The notes under the pieces are model-generated. The model searched no databases. It was not told where the DNA came from and saw only the letters and a program-made list of their open reading frames with translations. Below are positions 35,443 through 42,960 of a DNA stretch of 64,000 nucleotides, piece after piece. The stretch comes from Gammaproteobacteria bacterium. GTDB taxonomy: Bacteria; Pseudomonadota; Gammaproteobacteria; HK1. The stretch lies in assembly GCA_022826505.1 (NCBI GenBank), contig JAJDUQ010000189.1, positions 1 to 64,000 of the forward strand, written 5' to 3'. Within the stretch, counting starts at the first letter, position 1. Every line of letters starts with the position of its first letter. Made by a program: the position numbers and the translations under genes.

Positions 35443-37233
35443 TCAGTACACGCGTGCCCTGGGCGGAATGACACTGGTGTCGTTCGTCAGGGTGTACATG
35501 TGGACGGGGCGATAGTCGATGCGCGGTACGGCGTGTCCGTCGAGCCACGCAAGGGTGTGCTTCAGCCATCGCTCGTCGTCGCGGTCCGGACAGTCCTCGC
35601 GCGCATGGGCGCCTCGACTCTCGGTGCGGTTCTCGGCCGAGCACATCGTCACCACCGCCTGTCCGAGCAGATTGTCCAGCTCCAGCGTCTCGACCAGATC
35701 CGAGTTCCACACGAGACCACGGTCTTCGACGCGAACGTCGGAGAACGCCGCGTGAACGTCGCAGATGAGGCGGCGACCTTCCTCGAGGGTCTCGCCGGTG
35801 CGAAACACCGCGGCGTTGTTCTGCATCACGCGCTGCATCCTGAGACGCAACGCTGCCGTCGGCTCGCTTCCCCGTGCATGGCGCACTCGATCGAATCGAT
35901 CGAGAATGGACGCCTCGGCGTCGGCCGGCAGTGGGGCGTGGGTGCTGCCCGCTTCGACGATTTCCGCGCATCGTTTCGCGGCCGCGCGACCGAATACCAC
36001 CAGATCCAGCAGCGAATTCGAGCCGAGCCGGTTTGCGCCATGCACCGAGACGCATGCGCATTCGCCAATCGCCATCAGACCGGGCACCACCGAATCCGGA
36101 TCGTCGCCGCGAAGCGTCACGACTTCGCCATGGAAGTTGGTCGGTACCCCGCCCATGTTGTAGTGCACGGTGGGAAGGACCGGAATCGGCTCGCGAGAGG
36201 TGTCGACGCCCGCGAATATCCTCGCGGTTTCCGAAATTCCCGGCAGCCGCTCCCGCAGCACCTCGGGTCCGAGATGTTCGAGGTGCAGGAAGATGTGATC
36301 CTTGTGTTCGCCTACCCCGCGGCCCTCTCGAATCTCGAGCGTCATGGCGCGGCTGACGACATCGCGCGAGGCGAGATCCTTGGCGTTGGGCGCGTAGCGC
36401 TCCATGAACCGCTCGCCCTCGGAATTCGTCAGATAGCCGCCTTCGCCTCGCGAGCCTTCGGTGATCAGGCAGCCGGAACCGTAGATTCCGGTGGGATGGA
36501 ACTGGACGAATTCCATGTCCTGCAGCGCCAAGCCCGCCCTGAGCGCCATCGCGTTGCCGTCGCCGGTACAGGTGTGGGCGGAGGTGCAGGAGAAGTACGT
36601 CCGTCCGTAGCCTCCGGTGGCGAGGACCGTCATGTGGGCGCGCAGACGGTGCAGGGTGCCGTCGTCGAGGTTCCAGGCCAGGACACCTCGGCAGGCGCCG
36701 TCGTCGTCCATGAGCAGGTCGATTGCGAAGTACTCGATGAAGAACTCCGCGTCGTGGCGAAGACTCTGCTGGTAGAGCGTGTGCAGAATCGCGTGACCGG
36801 TGCGATCCGCCGCCGCGCACGTTCTCTGGGCGGTCCCCTCGCCGAAGTGCGTGGTCATTCCGCCGAACGGTCGCTGGTAGATCCGTCCGTCTTCGGTACG
36901 CGAGAACGGAACGCCGAAGTGTTCGAGTTCGATCACGGCGGGAATCGCTTCGCGGCACATGTACTCGATTGCGTCCTGGTCTCCGAGCCAGTCCGAGCCC
37001 TTCACCGTGTCGTACATGTGCCAGCGCCAGTCGTCCTCGCCCATGTTGCCCAGCGCGGCGCTGATCCCGCCCTGGGCCGCGACGGTATGGCTGCGGGTGG
37101 GAAAGAGCTTCGTCACGCAGGCGGTGGCCAATCCCTGAGCGGCGAGTCCCAGAGTCGCGCGCAGCCCCGCCCCCCCGGCACCGACCACGATGACGTCGTA
37201 CTGGTGCTCGACAATGGGATAGGTCGACGCCAT
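35443..37233 (-). CDS. sdhA: Succinate dehydrogenase flavoprotein subunit
   Basis: This 596-residue catalytic subunit of complex II oxidises succinate to fumarate in the TCA cycle. Seen are the FAD-binding motif [18 protein letters not shown], the flavinylation histidine region in [18 protein letters not shown], and the active-site segments [21 protein letters not shown] and [19 protein letters not shown] used the ATG at 37233 ([11 protein letters not shown]), five bases after sdhD. SdhE downstream would flavinylate it. Confidence 0.97.
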   Translation of the reverse strand: MASTYPIVEHQYDVIVVGAGGAGLRATLGLAAQGLATACVTKLFPTRSHTVAAQGGISAALGNMGEDDWRWHMYDTVKGSDWLGDQDAIEYMCREAIPAVIELEHFGVPFSRTEDGRIYQRPFGGMTTHFGEGTAQRTCAAADRTGHAILHTLYQQSLRHDAEFFIEYFAIDLLMDDDGACRGVLAWNLDDGTLHRLRAHMTVLATGGYGRTYFSCTSAHTCTGDGNAMALRAGLALQDMEFVQFHPTGIYGSGCLITEGSRGEGGYLTNSEGERFMERYAPNAKDLASRDVVSRAMTLEIREGRGVGEHKDHIFLHLEHLGPEVLRERLPGISETARIFAGVDTSREPIPVLPTVHYNMGGVPTNFHGEVVTLRGDDPDSVVPGLMAIGECACVSVHGANRLGSNSLLDLVVFGRAAAKRCAEIVEAGSTHAPLPADAEASILDRFDRVRHARGSEPTAALRLRMQRVMQNNAAVFRTGETLEEGRRLICDVHAAFSDVRVEDRGLVWNSDLVETLELDNLLGQAVVTMCSAENRTESRGAHAREDCPDRDDERWLKHTLAWLDGHAVPRIDYRPVHMYTLTNDTSVIPPRARVY

Positions 37234-37237
37234 CGAT

Positions 37238-37618
37238 TCAGCTCCGGAGAGCGATCCTGAGAACGCTGAACGCGGCAGTCGCCGCAACCGCGATTGCCAG
37301 CAGCTTGACCGCGATCAGGGTGGCGGTCTTCTTCCACTCGACCTGAACATAGTCCTCGACGACGACCTGGAGTCCAAGCTGAGCATGGTGGAAGAGGGCG
37401 GCGATGGTCAGAAGCAGTGCAATGCTGACCGCCGGGGTCCGGATCCAGTGCACCGTCTGCGCGTAATCCACGGTACCGATCGCGACCAGCGACCCCACGA
37501 GCCATACGGTGAGCGGCACCAGCGCGATGGCGGTCACCCGCTGCATCCACCAGTGATGCGTCCCGTCCTTCGCGGAGCCGAGACCACGAGCGCGGGCGAT
37601 TGGGGTTCGGTAGTCCAA
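37238..37618 (-). CDS. sdhD: Succinate dehydrogenase membrane anchor SdhD
   Basis: This is a 126-residue, three-helix membrane anchor of complex II. The family N-terminus (M)[23 protein letters not shown] is clear, then [21 protein letters not shown] and [17 protein letters not shown], which supplies heme and quinone-pocket residues. The only start matching the family N-terminus is a TTG at 37618. No good Shine-Dalgarno precedes it, suggesting coupling to sdhC 20 bases upstream. It was hidden in the track inside a longer frame. Confidence 0.85.
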   Translation of the reverse strand: MDYRTPIARARGLGSAKDGTHHWWMQRVTAIALVPLTVWLVGSLVAIGTVDYAQTVHWIRTPAVSIALLLTIAALFHHAQLGLQVVVEDYVQVEWKKTATLIAVKLLAIAVAATAAFSVLRIALRS

Positions 37619-37637
37619 GGGAAGGTCTGCCGGAGGA

Positions 37638-38021
37638 TCAGCGCATCGCGTAGCCGAGCGTCCAGGCGACCAGGGTGAGGACGGCTGCGGCAACGATGAC
37701 CAGTATTCCGCTCGCGCGCGCGGCGCGCAGTTCGAATCCGAGTCCGATGTCCCAGAAGAGATGCCGGATCCCATTCCCGAGATGGTAGAACAGCGAGAAT
37801 GTGACGAGCAGCAGGAAGGCTCGGCCCGGCAGAGAGCCGAGCAGCGTCTGTGCGTCCGAGAAGGCGTCCGGTCCGCTCGCCACCGCCGCGAGCCAGTACA
37901 CGAGCACGAGGCTCCCCGCCGCGAGCAACACCCCGGTCGCTCGATGGGAGATGGACAACACCGCCAGGAGCGGCAGACGATAGACCTGGAGATGCGGGGA
38001 AAGCGGTCGGGCTCGGGCCAT
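37638..38021 (-). CDS. sdhC: Succinate dehydrogenase cytochrome b556 subunit SdhC
   Basis: This is a three-helix heme b subunit that anchors complex II and forms the quinone site. Diagnostic segments are RPLSPHLQVYRLPLLAVLSISHRATGVLLA and LFYHLGNGIRHLFWDIGLG, whose histidine is the expected heme ligand. The ATG at 38021 (MARARPLSPH) fits the family better than the TTG at 38051. It is the first gene of the sdhCDAB-sdhE-ygfZ run. Confidence 0.94.
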   Translation of the reverse strand: MARARPLSPHLQVYRLPLLAVLSISHRATGVLLAAGSLVLVYWLAAVASGPDAFSDAQTLLGSLPGRAFLLLVTFSLFYHLGNGIRHLFWDIGLGFELRAARASGILVIVAAAVLTLVAWTLGYAMR

Positions 38022-38058
38022 GTTCGGCTTGCGAATCCCTGTGTTGTGCAACGCAAAA

Positions 38059-38087
38059 ATTATGACGCTCGGCGCCTACACAAGCAA
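38059..38087 (-). promoter_or_regulatory. Promoter of the sdh operon
   Basis: On the minus strand TTGCTT (38087-38082), a 17-base spacer and CATAAT (38064-38059) match a sigma-70 promoter. It is about 40 bases upstream of the sdhC ATG, in the divergent gap with the ygfX-like gene. Confidence 0.55.
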
Positions 38088-38137
38088 CGTCCTGGAGTCC
38101 GCCCTTGCCCGCCGCAGGCCGTGATAGCGTCTTGCGG

Positions 38138-38566
38138 ATGAGTGGAAATGCGACAGGCGTGACGGTTCTCCGTCGAGCCCTCGGTGTTGGTATTGTCCGG
38201 GACCGTGCCATGGAGGCGCTGTCGCTCGCAGTGCTTTGCGGTGCCGTGGTCTGTGCCGGCGTAGCGGTCGGTGTCGAGATCGCGGGTGGCGTTGCGGTGT
38301 TCGCAACGCGGATGCGCCTGGCGGGGACAGACGGTCGCTATCACGAGCTCCGGCACGATGGCGACAGGTGGACGCTGGTGTGCGTCGACGGCGGTGTCGT
38401 CGCCATCGAGCCTCCGGTCGTGCACTTCGCCCACCGAATGGTCGTCGTACTGGAGGTCGCTGTCGGGAACCGGACGGATTTCCTGGTATTTTCCCCATTC
38501 GCGACCCCGCCCGACGATCTGCGGCGCCTTCGGGTCCGTCTCAGGGCCGGCGGGCTGTCGTGGTGA
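38138..38566 (+). CDS. YgfX-like membrane protein
   Basis: This is a 142-residue protein, divergent from sdhC. An N-terminal pair of hydrophobic segments (LSLAVLCGAVVCAGVAVGVEIAG and neighbours) is followed by a beta-rich soluble part: HDGDRWTLVCVDGG, VHFAHRMVVVLEV, and a C-terminal DDLRRLRVRLR. This layout is that of YgfX (also called CptA), the usual partner gene of SdhE/YgfY. Here it is separated from sdhE by the whole sdh operon and points the other way. Identity is from pattern only. The start at 38138 (ATG) is favoured over the TTG at 38105. Confidence 0.55.
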   Translation: MSGNATGVTVLRRALGVGIVRDRAMEALSLAVLCGAVVCAGVAVGVEIAGGVAVFATRMRLAGTDGRYHELRHDGDRWTLVCVDGGVVAIEPPVVHFAHRMVVVLEVAVGNRTDFLVFSPFATPPDDLRRLRVRLRAGGLSW

Positions 38567-38780
38567 GTCAGTGTGTCAGGGCCGAATCGCGTATCGGCAG
38601 GAGAACCGACATCGAGGAATTCGCAGTCCGTTTTGGTGCGACATCCGCTTTGGCGGTGGCCGGCCGGCGCTGGATGACCTCGTGCCGCGCGATGACGGAC
38701 AATTCCTCCCGCGAGGCGGGGGTGATTCGTCAGCCGCGGATTCGTCGAACTGACGGTTCGGTGCGGGAACCGGTGCGCCG

Positions 38781-39326
38781 GTGAGTCCCATCGAGACCCG
38801 CCCGGACATCACCTTCGTGCTCGGCGGCGCACGGTCGGGCAAGAGCCTGTACGCCGAGTCGCTGGTTCGCGAGCGTGGCGAGCAGCCGGTCTACGTCGCC
38901 ACCGCCGAATTCGTGGACGACGAGACGCGACGCAGGATCGAAGTTCACCGCGCCCGGCGCGGACAGGCCTGGCACACGGTGGAGGCACCAATCGCGCTGG
39001 CGCAGGCGATCGCCGGGCACAGTACGCCACGGACGTGTTTGCTGGTCGAATGTCTGACCGTCTGGCTCGGCAATCTCATGCACCACGAACAAGATGTCGA
39101 CGCCGCCACGCAAGGCCTGCTCGAGTCCCTCGTCGAGGCGCCCGGGCCAGTGGTGCTGGTCGCGAACGAGGTGGGTCTAGGTATCGTGCCGGACAATGCA
39201 CTGGCGCGCGCATTTCGCGATCGAGCCGGACGGCTCAACCAGGCCGTAGCCCGGACGGCCGGTCACGTCTACTTCGTCACGGCCGGCATTCCCATGGTCG
39301 TCAAGGAATCGCGACCTTCCTGTTGA
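38781..39326 (+). CDS. cobU: Adenosylcobinamide kinase/guanylyltransferase CobU
   Basis: This is a 181-residue bifunctional enzyme that phosphorylates adenosylcobinamide and activates it with GTP for nucleotide-loop assembly. The P-loop FVLGGARSGKSLYAE (residues about 12-26) is followed by VYVATAEFVDDETRRRIEVHRARRG with the conserved histidine, CLTVWLGNL, and NEVGLGIVPDNALAR. It starts with GTG. The C-terminus (GIPMVVKESRPSC) is slightly longer than the usual 'LKG' end. It is convergent with cobC; cobS and cobT lie beyond on the other strand. Confidence 0.92.
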   Translation: MSPIETRPDITFVLGGARSGKSLYAESLVRERGEQPVYVATAEFVDDETRRRIEVHRARRGQAWHTVEAPIALAQAIAGHSTPRTCLLVECLTVWLGNLMHHEQDVDAATQGLLESLVEAPGPVVLVANEVGLGIVPDNALARAFRDRAGRLNQAVARTAGHVYFVTAGIPMVVKESRPSC

Positions 39327-39486
39327 CGCCCTCGGCCTCCGCCGCTTCCCCGGATGGCGCAGGCTCACCGGCGATCTCACACCTGTGCGTGACGACTCCG
39401 TGCACGGCGTTTCGAGTGCCGCTGGCCATCCCGAAATTGCCCCGCGGTGCGCTGAATGGTCGCGCGCACGGTCCTCCTTGTGTCGA

Positions 39487-40008
39487 TCAGTCCAGCGGAA
39501 TGCGCACTGCAGCGCCGAACTCGACATCGGCCTTCCATCCGTCAGGGTGTCCGCTCTGGGCAAGTGCGGCCTTGATGACCCCGGCGTGGGTGATCGCCAC
39601 GTGCGGTTCGCCGCTTCGCCGGTAGTCGGATATTGCGGACTTCACCCGCTCGCTCAGCATGTGCACGCTTTCTCCTCCGTGGGGGCGCGCGTGGAAGAAG
39701 TCCGCTGCCCATGCATCCAGCTCCGCTCGGGGTATCGCATCCCATGGCACGCCTTCCCACGTGCCGAAGTCGAATTCCCGCAGCCTTTCGTCCACGACGG
39801 GCGCGGTGCCTCGCGCGGCGCCGATCCGTTCCGCGAGGCGCCGGCAGCGTCGCAGCGGGCTGCTCACCAGCCGGCCCGACGTGGGCAGTGTGGCCAGGAC
39901 GGCCGTCGCTTCGTCGTCGAAGGACGCCGCGACATCCAGATCCGTGACCCCGTAGCAGACGCCTGCGGCGACGCACGGGCGAGTGTGGCGGAGCAGAATC
40001 ACATACAT
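39487..40008 (-). CDS. cobC: Alpha-ribazole phosphatase-like histidine phosphatase
   Basis: This is a 173-residue histidine phosphatase (phosphoglycerate mutase superfamily). The catalytic histidine is in VILLRHTRP at the N-terminus, the second arginine in SSPLRRCRRLAERIG, the acid in EFDFGTWEG, and the second histidine in HVAITHAGVIKAAL. RHT instead of the usual RHG is normal in CobC proteins. The genomic context supports alpha-ribazole-5'-phosphate or cobalamin-5'-phosphate dephosphorylation. The start is the ATG at 40008, 111 bases after cobS. Confidence 0.85.
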   Translation of the reverse strand: MYVILLRHTRPCVAAGVCYGVTDLDVAASFDDEATAVLATLPTSGRLVSSPLRRCRRLAERIGAARGTAPVVDERLREFDFGTWEGVPWDAIPRAELDAWAADFFHARPHGGESVHMLSERVKSAISDYRRSGEPHVAITHAGVIKAALAQSGHPDGWKADVEFGAAVRIPLD

Positions 40009-40119
40009 GGCGTCAGGTCGAATTTTCCGGATTGGAGACGGATCTCGGCGTGGTCGGACTCGGCCGCGGATCACGGCTCGAGCGCGATTGCGCTTCACCG
40101 GCCCGCAAGCGACGGCAAA

Positions 40120-40890
40120 CTACAGCGCCGCCGCGACGCCCAGATACAAGCCGAGTTCGCTTGTCTGCTGCACCGCGCCGAGGCAGTCGCCGGTGTAACC
40201 ACCGAGCTTGCGTTCGCAGATCCCGCGCATTGCGAGGTGTCCGATGGCGAGCCCCCCGACTCCGGCCACGATCACCGACGGAGCGACGACGGCGAGCAGC
40301 GCAAGGACGGCTGCCGTTGCGGTCACGAGCACGAGTGCAAGGCTCTCCGGTGCCACCGAACCGGCAACCGGTTTGGCGATGCCGGCGTCCCGCACGTAGG
40401 TGCTCGTCGAGATGACGATGACCGCAGAGGTGCGACTCGCGGCATGAGCCGCGATCAGCAGCCATGGGACGACTGCGGGCGGCGTCGCAGCGAGCGCGAG
40501 AACCTTCGCCGCAAGCATCAGTCCGAGCCCTGCCGCGCCGTAGGTGCCGAGCCGGCTGTCCCGCATGATTTCCAGCGTGCGCTTGCGGTTGCTTCCGCCC
40601 CCGAGTCCGTCACAGGCGTCCGCGAACCCGTCCTCGTGAAAGGCGCCGGTGGCGAGAAGCGATGCGGCGGTGGCCAGCACGATGGCCAGGGTGGCGGGAA
40701 ATACCAGGTGTGCGAGCCAGAACACTGCGCCCGAGAATGCGCCGATCATCGCGCCGACGAGCGAATAGTAGCGAGTCGCGGCAGCGAGCCGTACTTCGGT
40801 GAACAGGTCTTGCGAGCAGACCGGCCATCGCGTGAGGAGCTGCACCGCGAGCAGGAACGTCGCGACTTCCTCGCGCACCCGCACCGTCAT
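40120..40890 (-). CDS. cobS: Adenosylcobinamide-GDP ribazoletransferase CobS
   Basis: This is a 256-residue integral membrane enzyme that joins alpha-ribazole to adenosylcobinamide-GDP. The family block ATGAFHEDGFADACDGLGGGSNRKRTLEIMRDSRLGTYGAAGL contains the acidic metal-binding residues. Several TM helices follow, and a C-terminal GGYTGDCLGAVQQTSELGLYL. I used the ATG at 40890 (MTVRVREEVATFLLAVQLLTRWPV); the track's earlier start adds about 33 residues without family similarity. CobT is upstream on the same strand. Confidence 0.94.
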   Translation of the reverse strand: MTVRVREEVATFLLAVQLLTRWPVCSQDLFTEVRLAAATRYYSLVGAMIGAFSGAVFWLAHLVFPATLAIVLATAASLLATGAFHEDGFADACDGLGGGSNRKRTLEIMRDSRLGTYGAAGLGLMLAAKVLALAATPPAVVPWLLIAAHAASRTSAVIVISTSTYVRDAGIAKPVAGSVAPESLALVLVTATAAVLALLAVVAPSVIVAGVGGLAIGHLAMRGICERKLGGYTGDCLGAVQQTSELGLYLGVAAAL

Positions 40891-41100
40891 TCGGGGACGG
40901 TTCCGGCTCGCCTGCAGAACCCCGACGCCCGGACCCCCCGCGGCGCTCCGGCGCCATCCGGTGTGTCGAACGCCGTGCCGGTCGGGCACGTGGCCGGACG
41001 GTCGTCTGCCGTCGTCGTCGAGGTCGTGAAGCAGACTCGGAGAGCGCGCGACTCGCGGGTCGTCGACTCACGGTGGTGGGCGCCGACCCCGGTGGGCCGG

Positions 41101-42138
41101 TCAGGCGGTCCGATCATCGGTCGGTCCGCTCACTCCCGCGCTCTCGAAGCTCGCCATTTGCGACATCATCGCCGCCGCGCACTTGAGAACCGGCCATGCG
41201 ATCAGTGCGCCGGTGCCCTCGCCGAGGCGCATGTCGAAATCGAGCAGTGGACGGGCGTCGAGCGCCGCCAGAACGGTGTGGTGGCCTTGCTCGGCGGAGC
41301 GATGCGCGAAGACGAGGTAGTCTCGAAGCGTCGGCGCAAGGTCGACCGCCACGAGCGCAGCGGTGCTCGCGATGAATCCGTCCACGAGCACGATCGATCC
41401 GGAGCGCGCCGCACCAATCATGGCGCCCGCCATCATCGCGATCTCGAAGCCGCCGTACTCGCGCAATGCGTCGTGGGCGTCGAGCCGTTCGGCGGTTCGC
41501 TTCGCGGCGCGTGCGAGGACAGAGCGCTTGTGCACGAGCCCCTCGTCATCGAGACCGGTCCCGCGGCCGATCAGTGAATCCAGCCCGGCGCCGGTGATCT
41601 TGTGGGCGATCAGGGACGCCGACGACGTGTTCGCGATTCCCATCTCGCCGAAGGCGACAGCGTCTGCCGTGACGCCTGCGCCCAGATCGTGACCGGCACG
41701 CAACGCCTTGTCGCGCTGCTCACCCGACATCGCGGCTTCCTTCGCGAGGTTTCTCGTACCGGCGGCGATTCGCAGCGACACGAGTTCCGGTGAATCGAAG
41801 GGGTCTCCCGCGACCCCTGCGTCGACGACCTGGAGATCCACGCCGTTGGCGCGTGCGAACACGTTTGCGGCGGCGCCGCCGGCGAGGAAGTTCGCGACCA
41901 TCTGCCGGGTCACTGCCTGTGGGTAGGCGGAGACGCCCTCGTGCGCGATGCCGTGGTCGGCGGCGAAGAGGATGACGTGGCAGCGTTCCAGACTCGGCGT
42001 GAGCGTCCCCTGGACACGTGCGATCTGCGCGGCGAGCGTCTCCAGGATTCCGAGGGCGCCGAGCGGCTTGGTCTTCGAATCGATCGCGTGCCGGATGGCA
42101 TCGTCGAGCGCACCGGAGATCCGTGGAAGATTGAACAC
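41101..42138 (-). CDS. cobT: Nicotinate-nucleotide:DMB phosphoribosyltransferase CobT
   Basis: This 345-residue enzyme activates the lower-ligand base as alpha-ribazole phosphate. Conserved parts are IDSKTKPLGALGILETLAAQIA, VILFAADHGIAHEGVSAYPQAVTRQMV, GEMGIANTSSASL, GRGTGLDDEGLVHKRSVL and the catalytic glutamate in RLGEGTGALIAWPVL. I chose the GTG at 42138 (VFNLPRISGAL), preceded by AGGAG eight bases upstream, over the ATG at 42177 or the long track start. No cobalamin riboswitch is visible upstream. Confidence 0.94.
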   Translation of the reverse strand: MFNLPRISGALDDAIRHAIDSKTKPLGALGILETLAAQIARVQGTLTPSLERCHVILFAADHGIAHEGVSAYPQAVTRQMVANFLAGGAAANVFARANGVDLQVVDAGVAGDPFDSPELVSLRIAAGTRNLAKEAAMSGEQRDKALRAGHDLGAGVTADAVAFGEMGIANTSSASLIAHKITGAGLDSLIGRGTGLDDEGLVHKRSVLARAAKRTAERLDAHDALREYGGFEIAMMAGAMIGAARSGSIVLVDGFIASTAALVAVDLAPTLRDYLVFAHRSAEQGHHTVLAALDARPLLDFDMRLGEGTGALIAWPVLKCAAAMMSQMASFESAGVSGPTDDRTA

Positions 42139-42457
42139 TCGTGATCTCCTGACACGATGCGAATCCGCACGGGTCATTCTGCCCGATTCGTCGCGGGGAC
42201 GGGCGCCGACCGATCGGGCGGTGTCCCAAGGTGCCGAGTACCTGCCCGATTCGGGTACGGACGCGGTGGTCATTCCAGTCGGTCGTCGACATTGGACGGG
42301 AGTGGCGCCACGGCAAACGGCACGGGGATCGATGACGTTGCCGATGATCGCACCCCGGTTCGGCGAGTGCAGCCGCGAACTGTCCGGAAAACGCGGCCAG
42401 CCGTTCCGGAGCAGAAGAGTGGCCTGCCGTCGCCTCGTGTCCACGACGCGAAGAGTG
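42139..42457. other. Gap between cobT and cupin gene
   Basis: These 319 bases hold no credible gene; the track ORFs through here are shadows or N-terminal overextensions of cobT. Two exact 12-base direct repeats, CTGCCCGATTCG, occur at about 42179 and 42241 on the plus strand, close to the cobT start. They could be an operator pair, but only two copies exist. I looked for and did not find cobalamin-riboswitch core motifs. Confidence 0.4.
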
Positions 42458-42787
42458 CTACCCGATCGGGCAGAAGTCGTAGGTGCCGACGCCCTGCACG
42501 ATCAGAAATCGGACCCGTTCGCCTCGGTGACCGGTGACCCGGTGCGCCGTGTTCGGCGGCACCGCACAGCTCTCGCCGACGCTCAGCACTCGGTGATCGG
42601 CAGGGGTTCGAGTTTCGATCGACAATGTTCCCTCGAGGCAGAAGAACGTGTCCGTGATGTGGCTGTGGTAGTGCCAGGGCACCTCCTGTCCCGCCGCCAG
42701 GGTGTAGAGGCGTACGCGCAGATCGCCGGTTCCAGCCACTGTCTCGCGGTGTTCGACTTCGTAGCTTTCAGTCTCTGGAGCGGTCAT
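42458..42787 (-). CDS. Small cupin-domain protein
   Basis: This is a 109-residue single-domain cupin. The first motif, VPWHYHSHITDTFFCLEGTLSIETR, has the HxH...E metal-binding layout, and the second, PPNTAHRVTGHRGERVRFLIVQ, carries the third histidine. The ATG at 42787 (MTAPETESYEV) has an excellent AAAGGAG seven bases upstream. No catalytic partner is adjacent, so it may be a small-molecule-binding or dioxygenase-like protein. The gene is not recognised further. Confidence 0.75.
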   Translation of the reverse strand: MTAPETESYEVEHRETVAGTGDLRVRLYTLAAGQEVPWHYHSHITDTFFCLEGTLSIETRTPADHRVLSVGESCAVPPNTAHRVTGHRGERVRFLIVQGVGTYDFCPIG

Positions 42788-42869
42788 CGCCGGTCTCCTT
42801 TCCGTCGTGAACTGCCGTGCGTGTACCGAGGCGCTCGACGAACGTGCGCAACCGTGCACGTCGGACAAC

Positions 42870-42877
42870 AGTATAAG
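42870..42877. promoter_or_regulatory. Divergent -10-like element
   Basis: AGTATAAG contains TATAAG on the plus strand and TATACT on the minus strand, in the 173-base gap between the divergent cupin and helicase genes. No good -35 box is found at standard spacing on either side, so the assignment is weak. Confidence 0.25.
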
Positions 42878-42960
42878 ATGGACTCCGTGGTGACGTTCGG
42901 CGCCCTCCGGCAGACGGGGTCTCGTGCGAGACACCGTCGAATTCTGGTTCCGGCGGCGAA

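Noticed and set aside
34646-36958. 770-aa fused SdhB with a long N-terminal extension
   Set aside because: Only the last 260 residues are SdhB. The upstream part is sdhA in a shifted frame, and a normal ATG lies at 35428.
35434-37260. 608-aa plus-strand ORF opposite sdhA
   Set aside because: It is a mirror of sdhA with shadow composition. No motif in it is recognisable.
39385-41577. 730-aa plus-strand ORF across cobC, cobS and cobT
   Set aside because: It runs antisense through three well-supported genes and has no domain of its own.
38567-42460. Cobalamin riboswitch upstream of cobU or cobT
   Set aside because: I looked in both leader regions for the B12-box-like GCCACTG block and the CCCGCAAC core on the proper strand. 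Only partial, unordered matches were found.
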